DNA of 64,000 nucleotides from Cryobacterium sp. BB307 (GTDB taxonomy: Bacteria; Actinomycetota; Actinomycetes; Actinomycetales; Microbacteriaceae). A program made the translations under genes and the position numbers. Shown piece by piece: positions 48,444 to 59,238 of this stretch. The notes under the pieces were generated by a model that made no database searches, had not been told where the DNA came from, and worked only from the letters and a program-made list of their open reading frames with translations. The stretch is from assembly GCF_012274275.1 (NCBI RefSeq), contig NZ_JAANZA010000003.1:62001-126000 (forward strand), given 5' to 3'. Within the stretch, counting starts at the first letter, position 1. The number at the start of each line of letters is the position of its first letter.

Positions 48444-49379
48444 ATGACTCAGATCTACTCCGACATCACCCAGGCAGTGGGACGCACACCGCTCGTGAGG
48501 CTCAACCGGGTGACGGATGGTTCGCAGGCGACGGTGCTCGCGAAGCTCGAGTTCTACAACCCTGCGTCGAGCGTCAAGGACCGCATCGGCGTCGCGATCG
48601 TCGACGCGGCCGAGGCCTCGGGTGAGTTGAAGCCCGGTGGCACCATCATCGAGGCGACCAGCGGCAACACCGGCATCGCGCTCGCGTTCGTGGGTGCCGC
48701 CCGCGGCTACAAGGTCATCCTCACCATGCCGGAGACCATGAGCAAGGAGCGCCGCAAGATGCTGCGCGCGTACGGGGCCGAGATCGTGCTGACCGCCGGT
48801 GCCGACGGCATGCGCGGCGCCGTGCAGAAGGCCGAGGAGCTCGCGGCGAACACCCCGGGCGCGATCTTGGCCAAGCAATTCGACAACGACGCCAACCCGC
48901 GCATCCACCGTGAGACGACCGGTGAGGAGATCTGGGCGGACACCGACGGCGCCGTCGACATCCTGGTCTCTGGCATCGGAACCGGTGGCACCATCACCGG
49001 CGCTGGCGGTCTGCTCAAGGAGCGCAAGCCCGAGGTGAAGGTCGTCGCGGTGGAGCCGAAGGACTCCCCGCTGCTGAGCGAGGGCACGGCAGGGCCGCAC
49101 AAGATCCAGGGCCTCGGCGCCAACTTCGTGCCGAGCGTGCTCAACCGTGACGTCTACGACGAGGTGTTCGACGTCGAGCTGCCGGACGCTATCCGCACCG
49201 CCCGCCGCCTCGGCACCGAGGAGGGCGTCCTCGCGGGCATCTCCGGTGGAGCAGCCGTCTACGCCGCGACCGAGGTCGCCAAGCGTCCGGAGAACGCGGG
49301 CAAGACGATCGTCGTGGTGGTGCCGGACTTCGGCGAGCGCTACTTCTCGACTGTCCTCTTCGAGGATCTGGAGGACTGA
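48444..49379 (+). CDS. cysK: Cysteine synthase (O-acetylserine sulfhydrylase)
   Basis: Makes cysteine from O-acetylserine and sulfide. 311 residues; PLP Lys in [25 protein letters not shown], and [10 protein letters not shown] for phosphate binding; [11 protein letters not shown] near the C-terminus. GCGAGAG-type purine-rich sequence precedes the ATG. Six bases before cysE, so the two cysteine-synthase partners are co-transcribed. Confidence 0.96.
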   Translation: MTQIYSDITQAVGRTPLVRLNRVTDGSQATVLAKLEFYNPASSVKDRIGVAIVDAAEASGELKPGGTIIEATSGNTGIALAFVGAARGYKVILTMPETMSKERRKMLRAYGAEIVLTAGADGMRGAVQKAEELAANTPGAILAKQFDNDANPRIHRETTGEEIWADTDGAVDILVSGIGTGGTITGAGGLLKERKPEVKVVAVEPKDSPLLSEGTAGPHKIQGLGANFVPSVLNRDVYDEVFDVELPDAIRTARRLGTEEGVLAGISGGAAVYAATEVAKRPENAGKTIVVVVPDFGERYFSTVLFEDLED

Positions 49380-49385
49380 GCCGAC

Positions 49386-49949
49386 GTGCCCTTCAGACGC
49401 GCGCGTGAGGACATCCGCAATGCCCTCATGCGGGACCCAGCTGCCCGCAGCCGGCTTGAGGTGTTCCTCAGCTACTCCGGGCTGCACGCGGTATGGAACC
49501 ACCGGTTCAACAACTGGCTGTGGCGCCACAACCTGAAGACCCTCGCGCGCGTGCTGTCGCAGCTCAGCCGCTTCTTTACCGGCATCGAGATCCACCCGGG
49601 CGCCACCATTGGCCGGCGCCTGTTCATCGATCACGGCATGGGCGTGGTGATCGGCGAGACGGCGGAGATCGGCGACGACGTGACCCTGTATCACGGCGTC
49701 ACGCTCGGCGGTAAGCACCTCGGCAAGGTCAAGCGCCACCCGACGCTGGAAGACGGCGTTGTGGTGGGCGCGGGCGCCCAGGTGCTGGGCGCAGTGACGG
49801 TGGGCGCGGGTAGTGTCGTGGGCGCGAACGCCGTGGTCGTGCACGATGTGCCGCCAGGCTCGCTTGCGGTGGGGGTTCCGGCCGTGATCAAGCCGCGCAC
49901 GAAACGCGATCAGCCTGAGCAGTGGATCGACCCGGCGATGTACATCTGA
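49386..49949 (+). CDS. cysE: Serine O-acetyltransferase (short, EpsC type)
   Basis: Acetylates serine with acetyl-CoA, first step of cysteine synthesis. 187 residues: short N-terminal helices and a left-handed beta-helix of hexapeptide repeats ([52 protein letters not shown]). Lacks the long N-terminal domain of E. coli CysE. GTG start at 49386. The C-terminus ends WIDPAMYI, and an Ile end is the known anchor for the CysK active site in the synthase complex. Confidence 0.95.
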   Translation: MPFRRAREDIRNALMRDPAARSRLEVFLSYSGLHAVWNHRFNNWLWRHNLKTLARVLSQLSRFFTGIEIHPGATIGRRLFIDHGMGVVIGETAEIGDDVTLYHGVTLGGKHLGKVKRHPTLEDGVVVGAGAQVLGAVTVGAGSVVGANAVVVHDVPPGSLAVGVPAVIKPRTKRDQPEQWIDPAMYI

Positions 49950-49964
49950 CTAGTCCGGCTGGCC

Positions 49965-50077
49965 GGGTGTGGGAGGGATATCTGCTCCTCGCTCAAACAT
50001 TGAAGGGTTCGGGAGGCCCTGGCGGGCCGCCCGAACCCTTCAAAACTCGCAACCCCGCAGACATCCCTCCCACACCC
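49965..50077. repeat. Nested double palindrome (hairpin inside hairpin)
   Basis: Outer arms 49965-49985 and 50057-50077 pair at 20 of 21 positions (GGGTGTGGGAGGGAT...CTGC type). Inside, 50000-50013 pairs with 50030-50043 over 14 bp (TTGAAGGGTTCGGG), extended by five more pairs after one mismatch, with a four-base loop. It sits between the convergent cysE and acyltransferase-like genes. No T-run and no target-site duplication are visible. Confidence 0.85.
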
Positions 50078-50093
50078 TCAACCTCCTGAGGAC

Positions 50094-51128
50094 CTAGGTA
50101 GTCGTTGTCGGGGTTCGGTCCGTCGCCAGTGACGGCGGGCTCGTCAGCTGGCGCATCACCCACTCGAGCGGGCCGGGACCGACGAAGCGGCGCCAGAGGA
50201 GCGCGAACAGCGCTGAGCCGATGATGAGCCAGGCGACGAGCGCCCAGCTGTCGTAGACGACGAACGGGCGGCCGGCTGCGATGAAGAACGACGCGATCAC
50301 CAGGATCTGCCCGGCGTAGATGGTCAGGGGCATCGAGCCCATCGCCCCGACCGGGGCGAGAGCGAATCGGATGCCGCGCCCGATTGCGCCGAGTGCGGGG
50401 CCGGTGAGCAACAGGAGGGCGCCGATCACGGTGAACGCGAAGCCTCCTGATCCGAGGATCTCCGCGTGCGTGGCCGAGTGCGCAGAGGCGTCGACGCCAA
50501 GGACCACCGCTGCTGCGCCGTAGCCGACGAGCATGCCGCCGATGCCGCCCAGCAGCACGAGCAGCTGGGTTCCGACGCGGCGCAGGTCGCTCCGCGCGGC
50601 GATCAGGCCGAGGATGAGCACGGGTAGCCAGACCAGGGCCGGGTAATAGCCGGTGAGCAGCCACTCGACCGGCACGACGACCAGGGCCGGTGTCGTGGCA
50701 CTGTCCACGATCGGCTGCGCGGCATCCGCCAGCAGCGGCGCGATCACGAACAGCGTGACGGCGACGATTGCGAGCACGCGGCGCGGCAGGAACAGCAGCG
50801 GAACGAGCAGCAGGAACATCACGCCGTAGTAGTCGAGGATGATCGCAATGTCGGTCGGCACGATCCACAGCACCAGCCCGAGCAGGATGAGCAGCAGCGC
50901 ACGCAGCACCACGGTCTGCCGCATACGGCCACGTCCCGCTGTCGGCTCCGCTGAACCGCTCATCAAGCCGAGCGACACCCCCGCGAGGGTGGCGAACAGC
51001 AGCGACGAGCGACCGTCGACGATCCATTCGGCATCCGGATCCGGGTAAGGCGCCGCATGCGCGATGAACATCCCGATCAGCGCAAGGCCACGGGCGATGT
51101 CGATGCCAGCCAGCCGGGGTGGTGTCAC
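50094..51128 (-). CDS. Acyltransferase-like polytopic membrane protein
   Basis: A 344-residue protein with about ten helices. The start LAGIDIARGLALIGMFIAHA with R and H in the first helix is typical of heparan-alpha-glucosaminide N-acetyltransferase-like/DUF418-type proteins; QILVIASFF and VYDSWALVAWLIIG are late helices. The exact acyl acceptor cannot be read. GTG 51128 is chosen because it begins just after the prfA stop, whereas a longer frame would overlap prfA by 50 bases. Transcribed with prfA, 14 bases downstream. Confidence 0.75.
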   Translation of the reverse strand: MTPPRLAGIDIARGLALIGMFIAHAAPYPDPDAEWIVDGRSSLLFATLAGVSLGLMSGSAEPTAGRGRMRQTVVLRALLLILLGLVLWIVPTDIAIILDYYGVMFLLLVPLLFLPRRVLAIVAVTLFVIAPLLADAAQPIVDSATTPALVVVPVEWLLTGYYPALVWLPVLILGLIAARSDLRRVGTQLLVLLGGIGGMLVGYGAAAVVLGVDASAHSATHAEILGSGGFAFTVIGALLLLTGPALGAIGRGIRFALAPVGAMGSMPLTIYAGQILVIASFFIAAGRPFVVYDSWALVAWLIIGSALFALLWRRFVGPGPLEWVMRQLTSPPSLATDRTPTTTT

Positions 51129-51142
51129 CCCATCATTGTCGG

Positions 51143-52219
51143 CTACTTGTCGCCGATATCGGCGAGTCTCGCTTCCTCGTCCGCCTGGATGCACGATTCG
51201 ATGACCGCGTCGAGCGCGCCGTTCATGACCGCGTCCAGATTGTACGCCTTGTACCCGGTGCGGTGGTCGGCGATGCGGTTCTCCGGGAAGTTGTAGGTTC
51301 GGATGCGCTCCGAGCGGTCCATGGTGCGAATCTGGCTCTTGCGGACATCGGACGCCGCGGCCGCAAGCTCCTCCTGCTGCCGCGCGAGCAGGCGAGCGCG
51401 GAGCACGCGCATGCCCGCCTCGCGGTTCTGCAGCTGGCTCTTCTCGTTCTGCATCGACACGACGATGCCGGTCGGCACGTGGGTGATGCGCACCGCAGAG
51501 TCGGTCGTGTTGACCGACTGGCCACCGGGACCGCTCGAGCGGTAGACGTCGATCTTGAGGTCGTTCTGGTTGATCTCGACCTCTTCCGGCTCGTCCACCT
51601 CCGGGAAGACCAGCACACCGGTCGTCGAGGTGTGGATGCGCCCCTGTGACTCTGTCACCGGGACGCGCTGCACGCGGTGCACGCCGCCCTCGTACTTGAG
51701 GTGCGCCCAGGCGCCCTGCGAGGGGTCGCTCGCGTTGGACTTGATCGCGAGCTGTACGTCCTTGTAGCCGCCGAGGTCGCTTTCGTTGCGATCGAGCAGC
51801 TCGGTCTTCCAGCCCTTGGACTCTGCGTAGTGCAGGTACATGCGCAGCAGGTCGGCCGCGAACAGCGCGCTCTCGGCACCGCCCTCGCCGCCCTTGATCT
51901 CCATGATCACGTCACGGCCGTCATCCGGGTCCCTGGGGATCAGCAATCGGCGCAGCTTCTCCTGCGCTACCCGCTGGGCCTCCTCGAGGGATGGGACCTC
52001 TTCGGCGAACGTTGCGTCCTCTTTGGCGAGTTCGCGCGCCGCGGCGAGGTCCTCCCCCGCCTGAATCCAGTGCTCGTGGGCAGCCTTGATCTGGCTGAGC
52101 TCGGCGTAGCGCCGGTTGATCTTTTTCGCCCTGGCCGCATCCGCGTGAACGGCGGGATCCGAGAGTTGCCTCTGCAGGTCCTCATGCTCGGCCAGCAGCG
52201 ATGCCACTGACTCGAACAT
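51143..52219 (-). CDS. prfA: Peptide chain release factor 1
   Basis: Recognises UAA and UAG stop codons and releases the peptide. 358 residues; GGQ motif in [16 protein letters not shown], and the codon-recognition tripeptide region in the domain before it. The substrate Gln of PrmC is the GGQ glutamine. Starts six bases after the rho stop, so the two are one operon; rpmE, which separates them in Mycobacterium tuberculosis, is absent here. Confidence 0.97.
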   Translation of the reverse strand: MFESVASLLAEHEDLQRQLSDPAVHADAARAKKINRRYAELSQIKAAHEHWIQAGEDLAAARELAKEDATFAEEVPSLEEAQRVAQEKLRRLLIPRDPDDGRDVIMEIKGGEGGAESALFAADLLRMYLHYAESKGWKTELLDRNESDLGGYKDVQLAIKSNASDPSQGAWAHLKYEGGVHRVQRVPVTESQGRIHTSTTGVLVFPEVDEPEEVEINQNDLKIDVYRSSGPGGQSVNTTDSAVRITHVPTGIVVSMQNEKSQLQNREAGMRVLRARLLARQQEELAAAASDVRKSQIRTMDRSERIRTYNFPENRIADHRTGYKAYNLDAVMNGALDAVIESCIQADEEARLADIGDK

Positions 52220-52224
52220 GCCGG

Positions 52225-54291
52225 TTAGTCGTCCTTCGATCCGGGTGACGGCATCGACTTCTGCACCTGCATCAGGAACTCGACGTTGCTCGAGGTGTCC
52301 TTCAACCGGCCGAGCACGAGCTCGAGCGCGGCCTGGGTGTCGAGTCCGGCGAGGGCGCGGCGCAGCTTCCAGACGATCTTGGTCTCGTCAACACCCATGA
52401 GCATTTCCTCACGACGGGTGCCGGATGCGTTGACGTCGACCGCGGGGAAGATGCGCTTGTCGGCGAGCTGACGCGAGAGGCGCAGCTCCATGTTGCCGGT
52501 GCCCTTGAACTCCTCGAAGATGACCTCGTCCATCTTGGAGCCGGTCTCCACGAGCGCCGTCGCGAGGATGGTCAGCGAGCCGCCGTCCTCGATGTTGCGA
52601 GCGGCGCCGAAGAAGCGCTTCGGCGGGTACAGCGCCGACGAGTCCACTCCACCGGAGAGGATGCGTCCGGATGCCGGTGCTGCCAGGTTGTAGGCGCGGC
52701 CGAGGCGAGTGATCGAGTCGAGCAGCACGACGACGTCGTGGCCGAGCTCGACCAGGCGCTTGGCACGCTCGATGGCGAGCTCCGCGACTGTCGTGTGGTC
52801 CTCAGCGGGGCGGTCGAAGGTGGAGGCGATGACCTCACCCTTGACGGTGCGCTGCATGTCGGTGACCTCTTCCGGTCGCTCGTCGACGAGCACGACCATG
52901 AGGTGCACCTCTGGGTTGTTCTTGGTGATCGCGTTGGCGATCGCCTGCAGCACGAGGGTCTTGCCTGCCTTCGGCGGCGAGACGATCAGTCCGCGCTGGC
53001 CCTTGCCGATCGGGGAGACCAGGTCGATGATGCGCGTCGTGAGCTTGTTCGGCTCCGTCTCGAGGCGCAGGCGCTCGGCCGGGTACAGCGGGGTGAGGTT
53101 GCCGAATTCGACGCGCTCCGCGAGCGAGTCGAGCGGCATGCCGTTGACCGAGTCGATCTTGACGATCGCATTGTACTTCTGGCGGCTGGTGTTCTCGCCC
53201 TCACGCGGCTGGCGGATGGCGCCGACCACGGCGTCACCCTTGCGCAGGTTGTACTTCTTGACCTGGCCGAGCGAGACGTACACATCGTTGTTGCCGGGCA
53301 GGTAGCCGCTGGTGCGCACGAATGCGTAGTTGTCGAGCACGTCGAGTATGCCCGCGACGGGGATGAGGACGTCGTCCTCGCTCAGCTCCGGCTCGAGGTC
53401 GTCGCCGCCACCCTGGCCGCGACGCTTGCGGTCGCGGTAACGGCTGCGGCCGCTGCGCTCGGTCTCACCGTCGCCGTGGCCACGGTCCTGACGCTCGCCC
53501 TGCTGCTGACGCTCACCCTGCTGCTGACGGTCGGTCTGCTGCTGCTGCTGCTGCTGGCGATCCTGGCGGTCGCCCTGCTGGCGCTCGCCCTGCTGGCGCT
53601 CACCCTGCTGGCGATCGCCGCCGCCGCGGCGGTTGCGGTTGCGGCCGCGGCGCGGCTGCTCCTCGCCACCCTCGCCGGCCTCGGCACCCTCGGCACCCTC
53701 GGCACCCTCGGCTTCGCCATCGGTCGGGATGCTGACGCCGGTCTCGCCGTGATTGACGTGGTCTGCGGCCGACTTGCGTCCGCGCTGCTGGGCCGGCTCG
53801 GCCGCAGCGGTGTCGGCGGCCTCTGCCTGCTCGGCGACGACGGTGTCGGTGCCGGCCGCTTCTGCTGGAGCGGGCGGCGTGGTCTGCTCTGTGGCGGGCG
53901 CCTCGGTCGTCGTGATGACTCCCGCGGCTGCCGTGGCGCGACGCGGGGCACGCTTGCGCGGCGCCGCAGCCGGGCCCTCCTCGGCCGTGGGCTGCTCGGC
54001 AACGGGCTGCTCGGCCGACGGCTCTGCGGCGGGCGCAGGCTCGGTCACGGGCTCGCTCACGGCGGGCTCAGTCGCGGTGGCGACGGCGCCGCCTGCGGAC
54101 GATTCGGATTCGGGCGCTGAAGCACCGTCCTGGGCCTCGGAGATTTTCTCCACGAGTTCTCCTTTACGAAGTTTGGAGGCACCACTGATGCCGAGCTCGG
54201 CCGCGAGAGCCTGAAGCTCGGGCAGGCGCAGTGCTGAAAGCGTGGTGGTACCTGAGTTCGGCGCTGCGGCTCGAACGTTGGATTCGGTCAC
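52225..54291 (-). CDS. rho: Transcription termination factor Rho with Arg/Gln/Asp-rich insertion
   Basis: Hexameric RNA helicase that ends transcription. 688 residues, far longer than the 419 of E. coli. Residues about 15-45 are the Rho-N domain ([21 protein letters not shown]). Residues about 50-300 are a low-complexity insertion, Ala/Pro/Glu rich then RNR-, RQQGE- and polyQ-rich, of the kind known in high-GC Actinobacteria. The RNA-binding CSD domain follows ([20 protein letters not shown]), then Walker [15 protein letters not shown] and Walker [16 protein letters not shown] start with GGGGAAGGA upstream. The repeat part is nearly pure short tandem DNA repeats. Confidence 0.95.
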   Translation of the reverse strand: MTESNVRAAAPNSGTTTLSALRLPELQALAAELGISGASKLRKGELVEKISEAQDGASAPESESSAGGAVATATEPAVSEPVTEPAPAAEPSAEQPVAEQPTAEEGPAAAPRKRAPRRATAAAGVITTTEAPATEQTTPPAPAEAAGTDTVVAEQAEAADTAAAEPAQQRGRKSAADHVNHGETGVSIPTDGEAEGAEGAEGAEAGEGGEEQPRRGRNRNRRGGGDRQQGERQQGERQQGDRQDRQQQQQQQTDRQQQGERQQQGERQDRGHGDGETERSGRSRYRDRKRRGQGGGDDLEPELSEDDVLIPVAGILDVLDNYAFVRTSGYLPGNNDVYVSLGQVKKYNLRKGDAVVGAIRQPREGENTSRQKYNAIVKIDSVNGMPLDSLAERVEFGNLTPLYPAERLRLETEPNKLTTRIIDLVSPIGKGQRGLIVSPPKAGKTLVLQAIANAITKNNPEVHLMVVLVDERPEEVTDMQRTVKGEVIASTFDRPAEDHTTVAELAIERAKRLVELGHDVVVLLDSITRLGRAYNLAAPASGRILSGGVDSSALYPPKRFFGAARNIEDGGSLTILATALVETGSKMDEVIFEEFKGTGNMELRLSRQLADKRIFPAVDVNASGTRREEMLMGVDETKIVWKLRRALAGLDTQAALELVLGRLKDTSSNVEFLMQVQKSMPSPGSKDD

Positions 54292-54430
54292 TGAGAGGAT
54301 TCCTTCCCCTGCGGACGGCACCTGAAAGTGCTTACGCGCCACGCAGCGGAGCTTGTCGCCTGCCACCACTTACCGGGTACTGTGCGGGATGCTCAGCGGG
54401 TGAGGCGGGAGCGAAGCGAATGCGGGGTGA

Positions 54431-55390
54431 TTACGCGATCCGGGAGTTTCCGAACTGGTCGTTAGGCTCTACCGGACGCGTACTCACTGTAGCACCTTTG
54501 AAGTCCACGGCCAGCATGAGGGTCTGCCACAGCGATCCGCGCCGCGCTGCGATGAGCTCGGCGGCCTCGAGACGCTGAGCCGGGTCGCTTGAGAGCACCA
54601 GGATCGACGGCCCGGATCCGGAGACCACCGCGGCGTGACCTGCCGCGCGCAGTTCGGCCAGCAGCGCCTCGGTGTCAGGCATCGCCGCCGCCCGGTAGCT
54701 CTGGTGCAATCGGTCCTCGGTCGCAGCGAACAGCAGTTCAGGACTCTGGACGAGCGCGGCCACCAACAGTGCCGAGCGCGACACGTTGAAGATCGCGTCC
54801 TCGTGGGGCACGGATGCCGGACGCAGGCCGCGCGCGACCTCGGTCGACATCGTGTGCTCTGGCACGGCGATGAGCGGCGAGACGCCACGGTGCACGATGA
54901 GCTTCTTGTACGCCGGCCCGTCCTCCGTGGTCCATGCGATGGTCAGCCCGCCGAACAGTGCGGGGGCGACGTTGTCGGGATGCCCCTCCAGTTCGGTCGC
55001 GATCTTCAGCAGCGTCTGCGGGTCGAACTCGACGTCACCCTCGAGCAGTCCCTTGGCGGCCATGATCCCGGCCACGATCGCCGCACCAGACGAGCCAAGG
55101 CCGCGCCCGTGCGGGATCGCATTCTTGGCGACCAGGTGCAGTCCCGGCATCGGGCGGGACACCCGCTCGAAGATCCCTGCGATCGTCCGCACGACAAGGT
55201 TCGTCTCGTCGGTGGGCACCTCGCCCTCGCCGACACCATGCACCTCGACGGATGCGCCGGGCGCCTCGCGGGTGGTCACGGTGAGTTCGTCGTACAGCGA
55301 CAGCGCAAGACCGAGCGTGTCGAATCCCGGCCCCAGGTTCGCAGTGGTCGCGGGAACCTTGACGGTGAGGCTCGTCGGTTGGGGGCCCAT
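54431..55390 (-). CDS. thrB: Homoserine kinase
   Basis: Phosphorylates homoserine on the way to threonine. 319 residues of the GHMP family: VKVPATTANLGPGFDTLGLA near the start, ATP-binding PHGRGLGSSGAAIVAG about residues 100-115. ATG overlaps the thrC stop by one base (TGATG), giving translational coupling. Last gene of the threonine operon; followed by rho after 139 bases. Confidence 0.96.
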   Translation of the reverse strand: MGPQPTSLTVKVPATTANLGPGFDTLGLALSLYDELTVTTREAPGASVEVHGVGEGEVPTDETNLVVRTIAGIFERVSRPMPGLHLVAKNAIPHGRGLGSSGAAIVAGIMAAKGLLEGDVEFDPQTLLKIATELEGHPDNVAPALFGGLTIAWTTEDGPAYKKLIVHRGVSPLIAVPEHTMSTEVARGLRPASVPHEDAIFNVSRSALLVAALVQSPELLFAATEDRLHQSYRAAAMPDTEALLAELRAAGHAAVVSGSGPSILVLSSDPAQRLEAAELIAARRGSLWQTLMLAVDFKGATVSTRPVEPNDQFGNSRIA

Positions 55391-56466
55391 CAGGCCTTCT
55401 GCAACTCGAGGACCTGCGCCACGGCATCCGTGTCGACCGGCACGACCGTGGGCGTCGCCTCGGTGCCGTCAGCGCCCTGCACTGCCCACTGCGGGTCCTT
55501 CAGCCCGTGCCCGGTGACCGTCAGCACCACCGTGGCGCCCGGCGTGATCATCCCGGCCTCCGCGCGTTCGAGCAGGCCCGCGACGCTGATCGCGGAGGCG
55601 GGCTCCACGAAGATGCCGACCTCAGCGGAGAGGATGCGGTGCGCCTCGAGGATCTTCTCGTCGGTGATCGCACCGAAGTAGCCGTCGGTGGCCTCGCGCG
55701 CCGCGGTCGCGAACTCCCACGATGCGGGGTTGCCGATGCGGATGGCGCTCGCGATGGTGTCCGGGTCCTTGACGACCCGGCCGAGCACGATGGGTGCGCT
55801 TCCCGCGGCCTGGAAGCCGAGCATCCGGGGCAGCTTCGTGGTGACGCCGCGCTCCAGTTCCTCGCTGTAGCCGCGGAAGTAGGCGGTGTAGTTGCCCGCG
55901 TTGCCGACCGGGACGATGTGGAAGTCCGGGGCGTCGCCGAGCACGTCGACGACCTCGAACGCCGCGGTCTTCTGCCCCTCGATGCGGTCGGGGTTCACCG
56001 AGTTCACGAGGTGCACCGGGTAGTTCGCGGACAGGTCACGAGCGATGTCGAGGCAGTCGTCGAAGTTGCCCTGCACCTGGATCAGTTGGGCGTTGTGCGC
56101 GATGGCCTGGCTCAGCTTGCCGAGCGCGATCTTGCCCTCCGGCACCAGGACGGCCGCGGTGATGCCCGCGTGAGTCGCGTAGGCGGCGGCGGATGCCGAG
56201 GTGTTGCCTGTGGAGGCGCAGATGACCGCCTTGGCACCGTGCTCGACGGCCTTGGAGATGGCCATCGTCATGCCGCGGTCCTTGAACGACCCGGTCGGGT
56301 TCATTCCCTCGAACTTCACCCACACCTTCGCGCCGGTGCGCCGGGAGAGGGCGTCGGCTGGGATGAGCGGGGTGCCTCCCTCACCCAGTGTGACGATGGG
56401 TGTTTCGGCGGTGATGTTCAGCCGGTCCGCGTACTCGCGCAGGACGCCGCGCCACTGGTGTGCCAC
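55390..56466 (-). CDS. thrC: Threonine synthase
   Basis: Converts O-phosphohomoserine to threonine with PLP. 358 residues; PLP Lys in [28 protein letters not shown] for phosphate/substrate, and [13 protein letters not shown] for the cofactor phosphate loop. GTG start one base past the hom stop. Short (bacterial type 1) form. Confidence 0.96.
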   Translation of the reverse strand: MAHQWRGVLREYADRLNITAETPIVTLGEGGTPLIPADALSRRTGAKVWVKFEGMNPTGSFKDRGMTMAISKAVEHGAKAVICASTGNTSASAAAYATHAGITAAVLVPEGKIALGKLSQAIAHNAQLIQVQGNFDDCLDIARDLSANYPVHLVNSVNPDRIEGQKTAAFEVVDVLGDAPDFHIVPVGNAGNYTAYFRGYSEELERGVTTKLPRMLGFQAAGSAPIVLGRVVKDPDTIASAIRIGNPASWEFATAAREATDGYFGAITDEKILEAHRILSAEVGIFVEPASAISVAGLLERAEAGMITPGATVVLTVTGHGLKDPQWAVQGADGTEATPTVVPVDTDAVAQVLELQKA

Positions 56467-56467
56467 T

Positions 56468-57775
56468 TCAGGAACCTTCCACTCTCAGAACTGATGTCAC
56501 GGACCGCACGACGTCGCTGTCAGCCAACGCCGAGACGGTCGCCGCCAGGGCGGCTTCTGTGGCGCGGTGGGTGCCGATCACCAGCGTAGCCGTGGCGGCA
56601 TCCGTCTCCTCGACCGCCTGCTCGACGGTCTCGAGCGACACGCCGTGTTCGCTGAAGATCGTCGCGACCGCGGCGAGCACGCCCGGCTTGTCGAGCACGT
56701 CCAGCCGCACGTTGTACCGCGTGATGATGTCGTCGATCGGAAGGAGGGTGAGGTCGGCGCTGTGCGACTCCCCCACGCCGGGACCGCCGATGACATGCCT
56801 GCGCGCGGCCGACACCAGGTCGCCGAGCACCGCCGATGCCGTCTCGGTGCCACCGGCGCCAGCGCCGTAGAACATCAGGTCACCGGCGGCCTCGGCCTCG
56901 ATGAACACGGCGTTCTTTCCACCGTGCACCGCGGCAAGCGGATGCGTGGACGGAATGAGTGCCGGGTACACGCGCGCGGAGACCCCATCGGGTGCGCCGT
57001 CTGCGGAGATGCGCTCGCAGATCGCCAGCAGTTTGACGGCGAAGCCCGCCCGACTGGCCGCCTCCACCTGCTCGAGGGTCACCCCGGTGATGCCCTCGCG
57101 GTAGACGCTCTCGATCGGGACGATGGTGTGGAACGCGAGGCCGGCCAGGATCGAGGCCTTCTGCGCCGCATCGTAGCCCTCGATGTCAGCGGTGGGGTCG
57201 GCTTCGGCATAGCCCAGGTCGGTGGCGACCGCGAGTGCCTGCTCCTGCGACTCGCCGAGGGTCGTCATCCGGTCCAGGATGAAGTTGGTCGTGCCGTTCA
57301 CGATGCCCATGACGCGGTTGATGTTGTCGCCCGCGAGGCTCTCCCGCAGCGGCCGGATGATCGGGATCGCGCCGGCGACCGCGGCTTCGTAATAGAGCTG
57401 CGCGCCCACCTGCTCAGCGGCCTCGAACAGCTCGGCCCCGTGGGTGGCCAGCAGCGCCTTGTTGCCGGTGATGACGTCAGCGCCCGAGTTCAGCGCCTCC
57501 AGGATGAGCGTGCGCGCCGGCTCGAGCCCACCGATCAGCTCGATGACGATGTCGGCGCCGACGACCAGCGACTGCGCATCCGTCGTGAACAGTTCTCGGG
57601 GCAGGTCGACCGCGCGCTCGGCATCCGGGTTCCGCACCGCGATGCCGACGAGTTCGAGGCCCGCGCCGGCGCGGTCCGCGAGCTCGCGTCCGTTCTCGAG
57701 CAGCAGGCGCGCCACCTGGGATCCGACGTTGCCAGCTCCAAGCAGGGCGATGCGCAGGTTGCGGTACTCGATCAT
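56468..57775 (-). CDS. hom: Homoserine dehydrogenase
   Basis: Reduces aspartate semialdehyde to homoserine. 435 residues: Rossmann [17 protein letters not shown] at the start, catalytic domain with [14 protein letters not shown] and [11 protein letters not shown]..., and a C-terminal ACT domain ([19 protein letters not shown]) through which threonine normally inhibits. Separated from lysA by 39 bases; leads thrC and thrB. Confidence 0.97.
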   Translation of the reverse strand: MIEYRNLRIALLGAGNVGSQVARLLLENGRELADRAGAGLELVGIAVRNPDAERAVDLPRELFTTDAQSLVVGADIVIELIGGLEPARTLILEALNSGADVITGNKALLATHGAELFEAAEQVGAQLYYEAAVAGAIPIIRPLRESLAGDNINRVMGIVNGTTNFILDRMTTLGESQEQALAVATDLGYAEADPTADIEGYDAAQKASILAGLAFHTIVPIESVYREGITGVTLEQVEAASRAGFAVKLLAICERISADGAPDGVSARVYPALIPSTHPLAAVHGGKNAVFIEAEAAGDLMFYGAGAGGTETASAVLGDLVSAARRHVIGGPGVGESHSADLTLLPIDDIITRYNVRLDVLDKPGVLAAVATIFSEHGVSLETVEQAVEETDAATATLVIGTHRATEAALAATVSALADSDVVRSVTSVLRVEGS

Positions 57776-57814
57776 TGGGTTCCTTTTCCTTGGTTTCTTT
57801 GCGCCGCGCGCGGG

Positions 57815-59206
57815 TCAGATGCCGGCATCGCGGGCGAGCAGGTCGGCCTCGGTCTCCCCGCGCACGATCACTCGCACCTCGCCGTCACGCACCGCGACGA
57901 CCGGTGGCCGTCCGACGTAGTTGTAGTTGCTCGCGAGGGACCAGCAGTACGCCCCGGTGGCGGGCACGGCGAGCAGGTCGCCCGGCGAGACATCCCCGGG
58001 GAGGTAGTCCGCGTGCACAACGATATCGCCACTCTCGCAGTGCTTTCCGGCGACACGGACGAGGGCGGCATCGGCATCCGAGACCCGACCGGCGATTCGC
58101 ACCGTGTAGTCAGCGCCGTACAGCGACGACCGCACGTTGTCGCTCATGCCGCCGTCGACGCTCACGTACTTGCGAATGGCGGTGCCGCCGCCCTGTGCAA
58201 CCTCGACGTCCTTGATGGTGCCGACCTCATACAGGGTCACCCCGGACGGTCCGATGATGGCGCGGCCAGGTTCGACCGCGATCGCCGGGAGCGGGATGCC
58301 CAGGCGCTCGCACTCGTCGGCGACGATGTCGGCGAGGCTGGCTGCGATGTCGCTGAGCGGCACCGGCGCATCGACGCTCGTGTAGGCGATGCCAAAGCCG
58401 CCGCCGAGGTTCAGTTCGGGCACCGGGCCGTCGGCCAGGAGTTCGCGGTGCACCTCGAGCAGCCTGCGCGCGGCCTCGGCGAACCCGTCGGTCTCGAAGA
58501 TCTGCGACCCGATGTGGGAGTGCAGCCCGAGGAAGTCCAGTGCGCTGTGCGCGCGGATGCTCGCAACGACCCCCGGGACATCGGCGAGCGGGATCCCGAA
58601 CTTCTGGTCCTCGCGCGCGGTCGCCAGGTAGTCGTGTGTCTGAGCGTGCACGCCGCTGTTGACCCGCAGCCTGACACGCTGGGTGCGGCCGTGCCGAAAC
58701 GCCGCCTCGGCGACCCGTTCGATCTCCTGCACGCTGTCGATGACGATGACCCCGAGCCCCACCGACACTGCGCGGTCGATTTCGGCGAGCGACTTGTTGT
58801 TGCCGTGGAAGCCCAGGCGGGAGGGCGAGATCCCCGCGGCGAGCGCGACCGCGAGCTCTCCCCCGGTGCACACGTCGAGGTGCAGGCCCGCCGCATCCAC
58901 CCAGCGGGCGATCTCCGCGGACAGGAACGCCTTGCCCGCGTAGTACACGGTCGCGGTGCCGCCGCGCCGCTCGAACTCGCGCGTGAAGGCGTCGTGCGCC
59001 TCCTGTGCGCGGGCACGGGCATCCGCCTCGTCGACCACGTAGAGAGGGGTGCCGAAGCGGGCCGCCAGTTCGTGTGCGCGGACGCCCGCGAGCTCCAGTT
59101 CGCCGTCGGTGGTGCGCGCGGCGCCGCGTGGCCAGACCGCTTCGGCGAGGGCGTTGGCGTCGGCGGGCACATCGAGCCAGCTCGGGGCAAGCGGGTTGAC
59201 GGTCAC
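57815..59206 (-). CDS. lysA: Diaminopimelate decarboxylase
   Basis: Last step of lysine synthesis. 463 residues, PLP fold III: Lys in YYAGKAFLSAEIA, GGGFGIAY and the PLP-phosphate loop in EPGRAIIG, active-site Cys in GKHCESGD, and SVDGGMSDN. GTG 59206 has AAAGG five bases upstream; GTG 59212 is possible. Upstream gene of the threonine run, as in Mycobacterium tuberculosis (Rv1293-Rv1296). Confidence 0.95.
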   Translation of the reverse strand: MTVNPLAPSWLDVPADANALAEAVWPRGAARTTDGELELAGVRAHELAARFGTPLYVVDEADARARAQEAHDAFTREFERRGGTATVYYAGKAFLSAEIARWVDAAGLHLDVCTGGELAVALAAGISPSRLGFHGNNKSLAEIDRAVSVGLGVIVIDSVQEIERVAEAAFRHGRTQRVRLRVNSGVHAQTHDYLATAREDQKFGIPLADVPGVVASIRAHSALDFLGLHSHIGSQIFETDGFAEAARRLLEVHRELLADGPVPELNLGGGFGIAYTSVDAPVPLSDIAASLADIVADECERLGIPLPAIAVEPGRAIIGPSGVTLYEVGTIKDVEVAQGGGTAIRKYVSVDGGMSDNVRSSLYGADYTVRIAGRVSDADAALVRVAGKHCESGDIVVHADYLPGDVSPGDLLAVPATGAYCWSLASNYNYVGRPPVVAVRDGEVRVIVRGETEADLLARDAGI

Positions 59207-59238
59207 GTGCACCTTTCGGCGGGGAGGGTGGGCTGCGG

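Noticed and set aside
49980..50080. The nested palindrome as a tRNA or riboswitch
   Set aside because: No anticodon arm, T-loop motif or known aptamer core; only stem sequences.
53540..53640. CRISPR-like repeats in rho
   Set aside because: In-frame low-complexity codons of one gene, no spacers.
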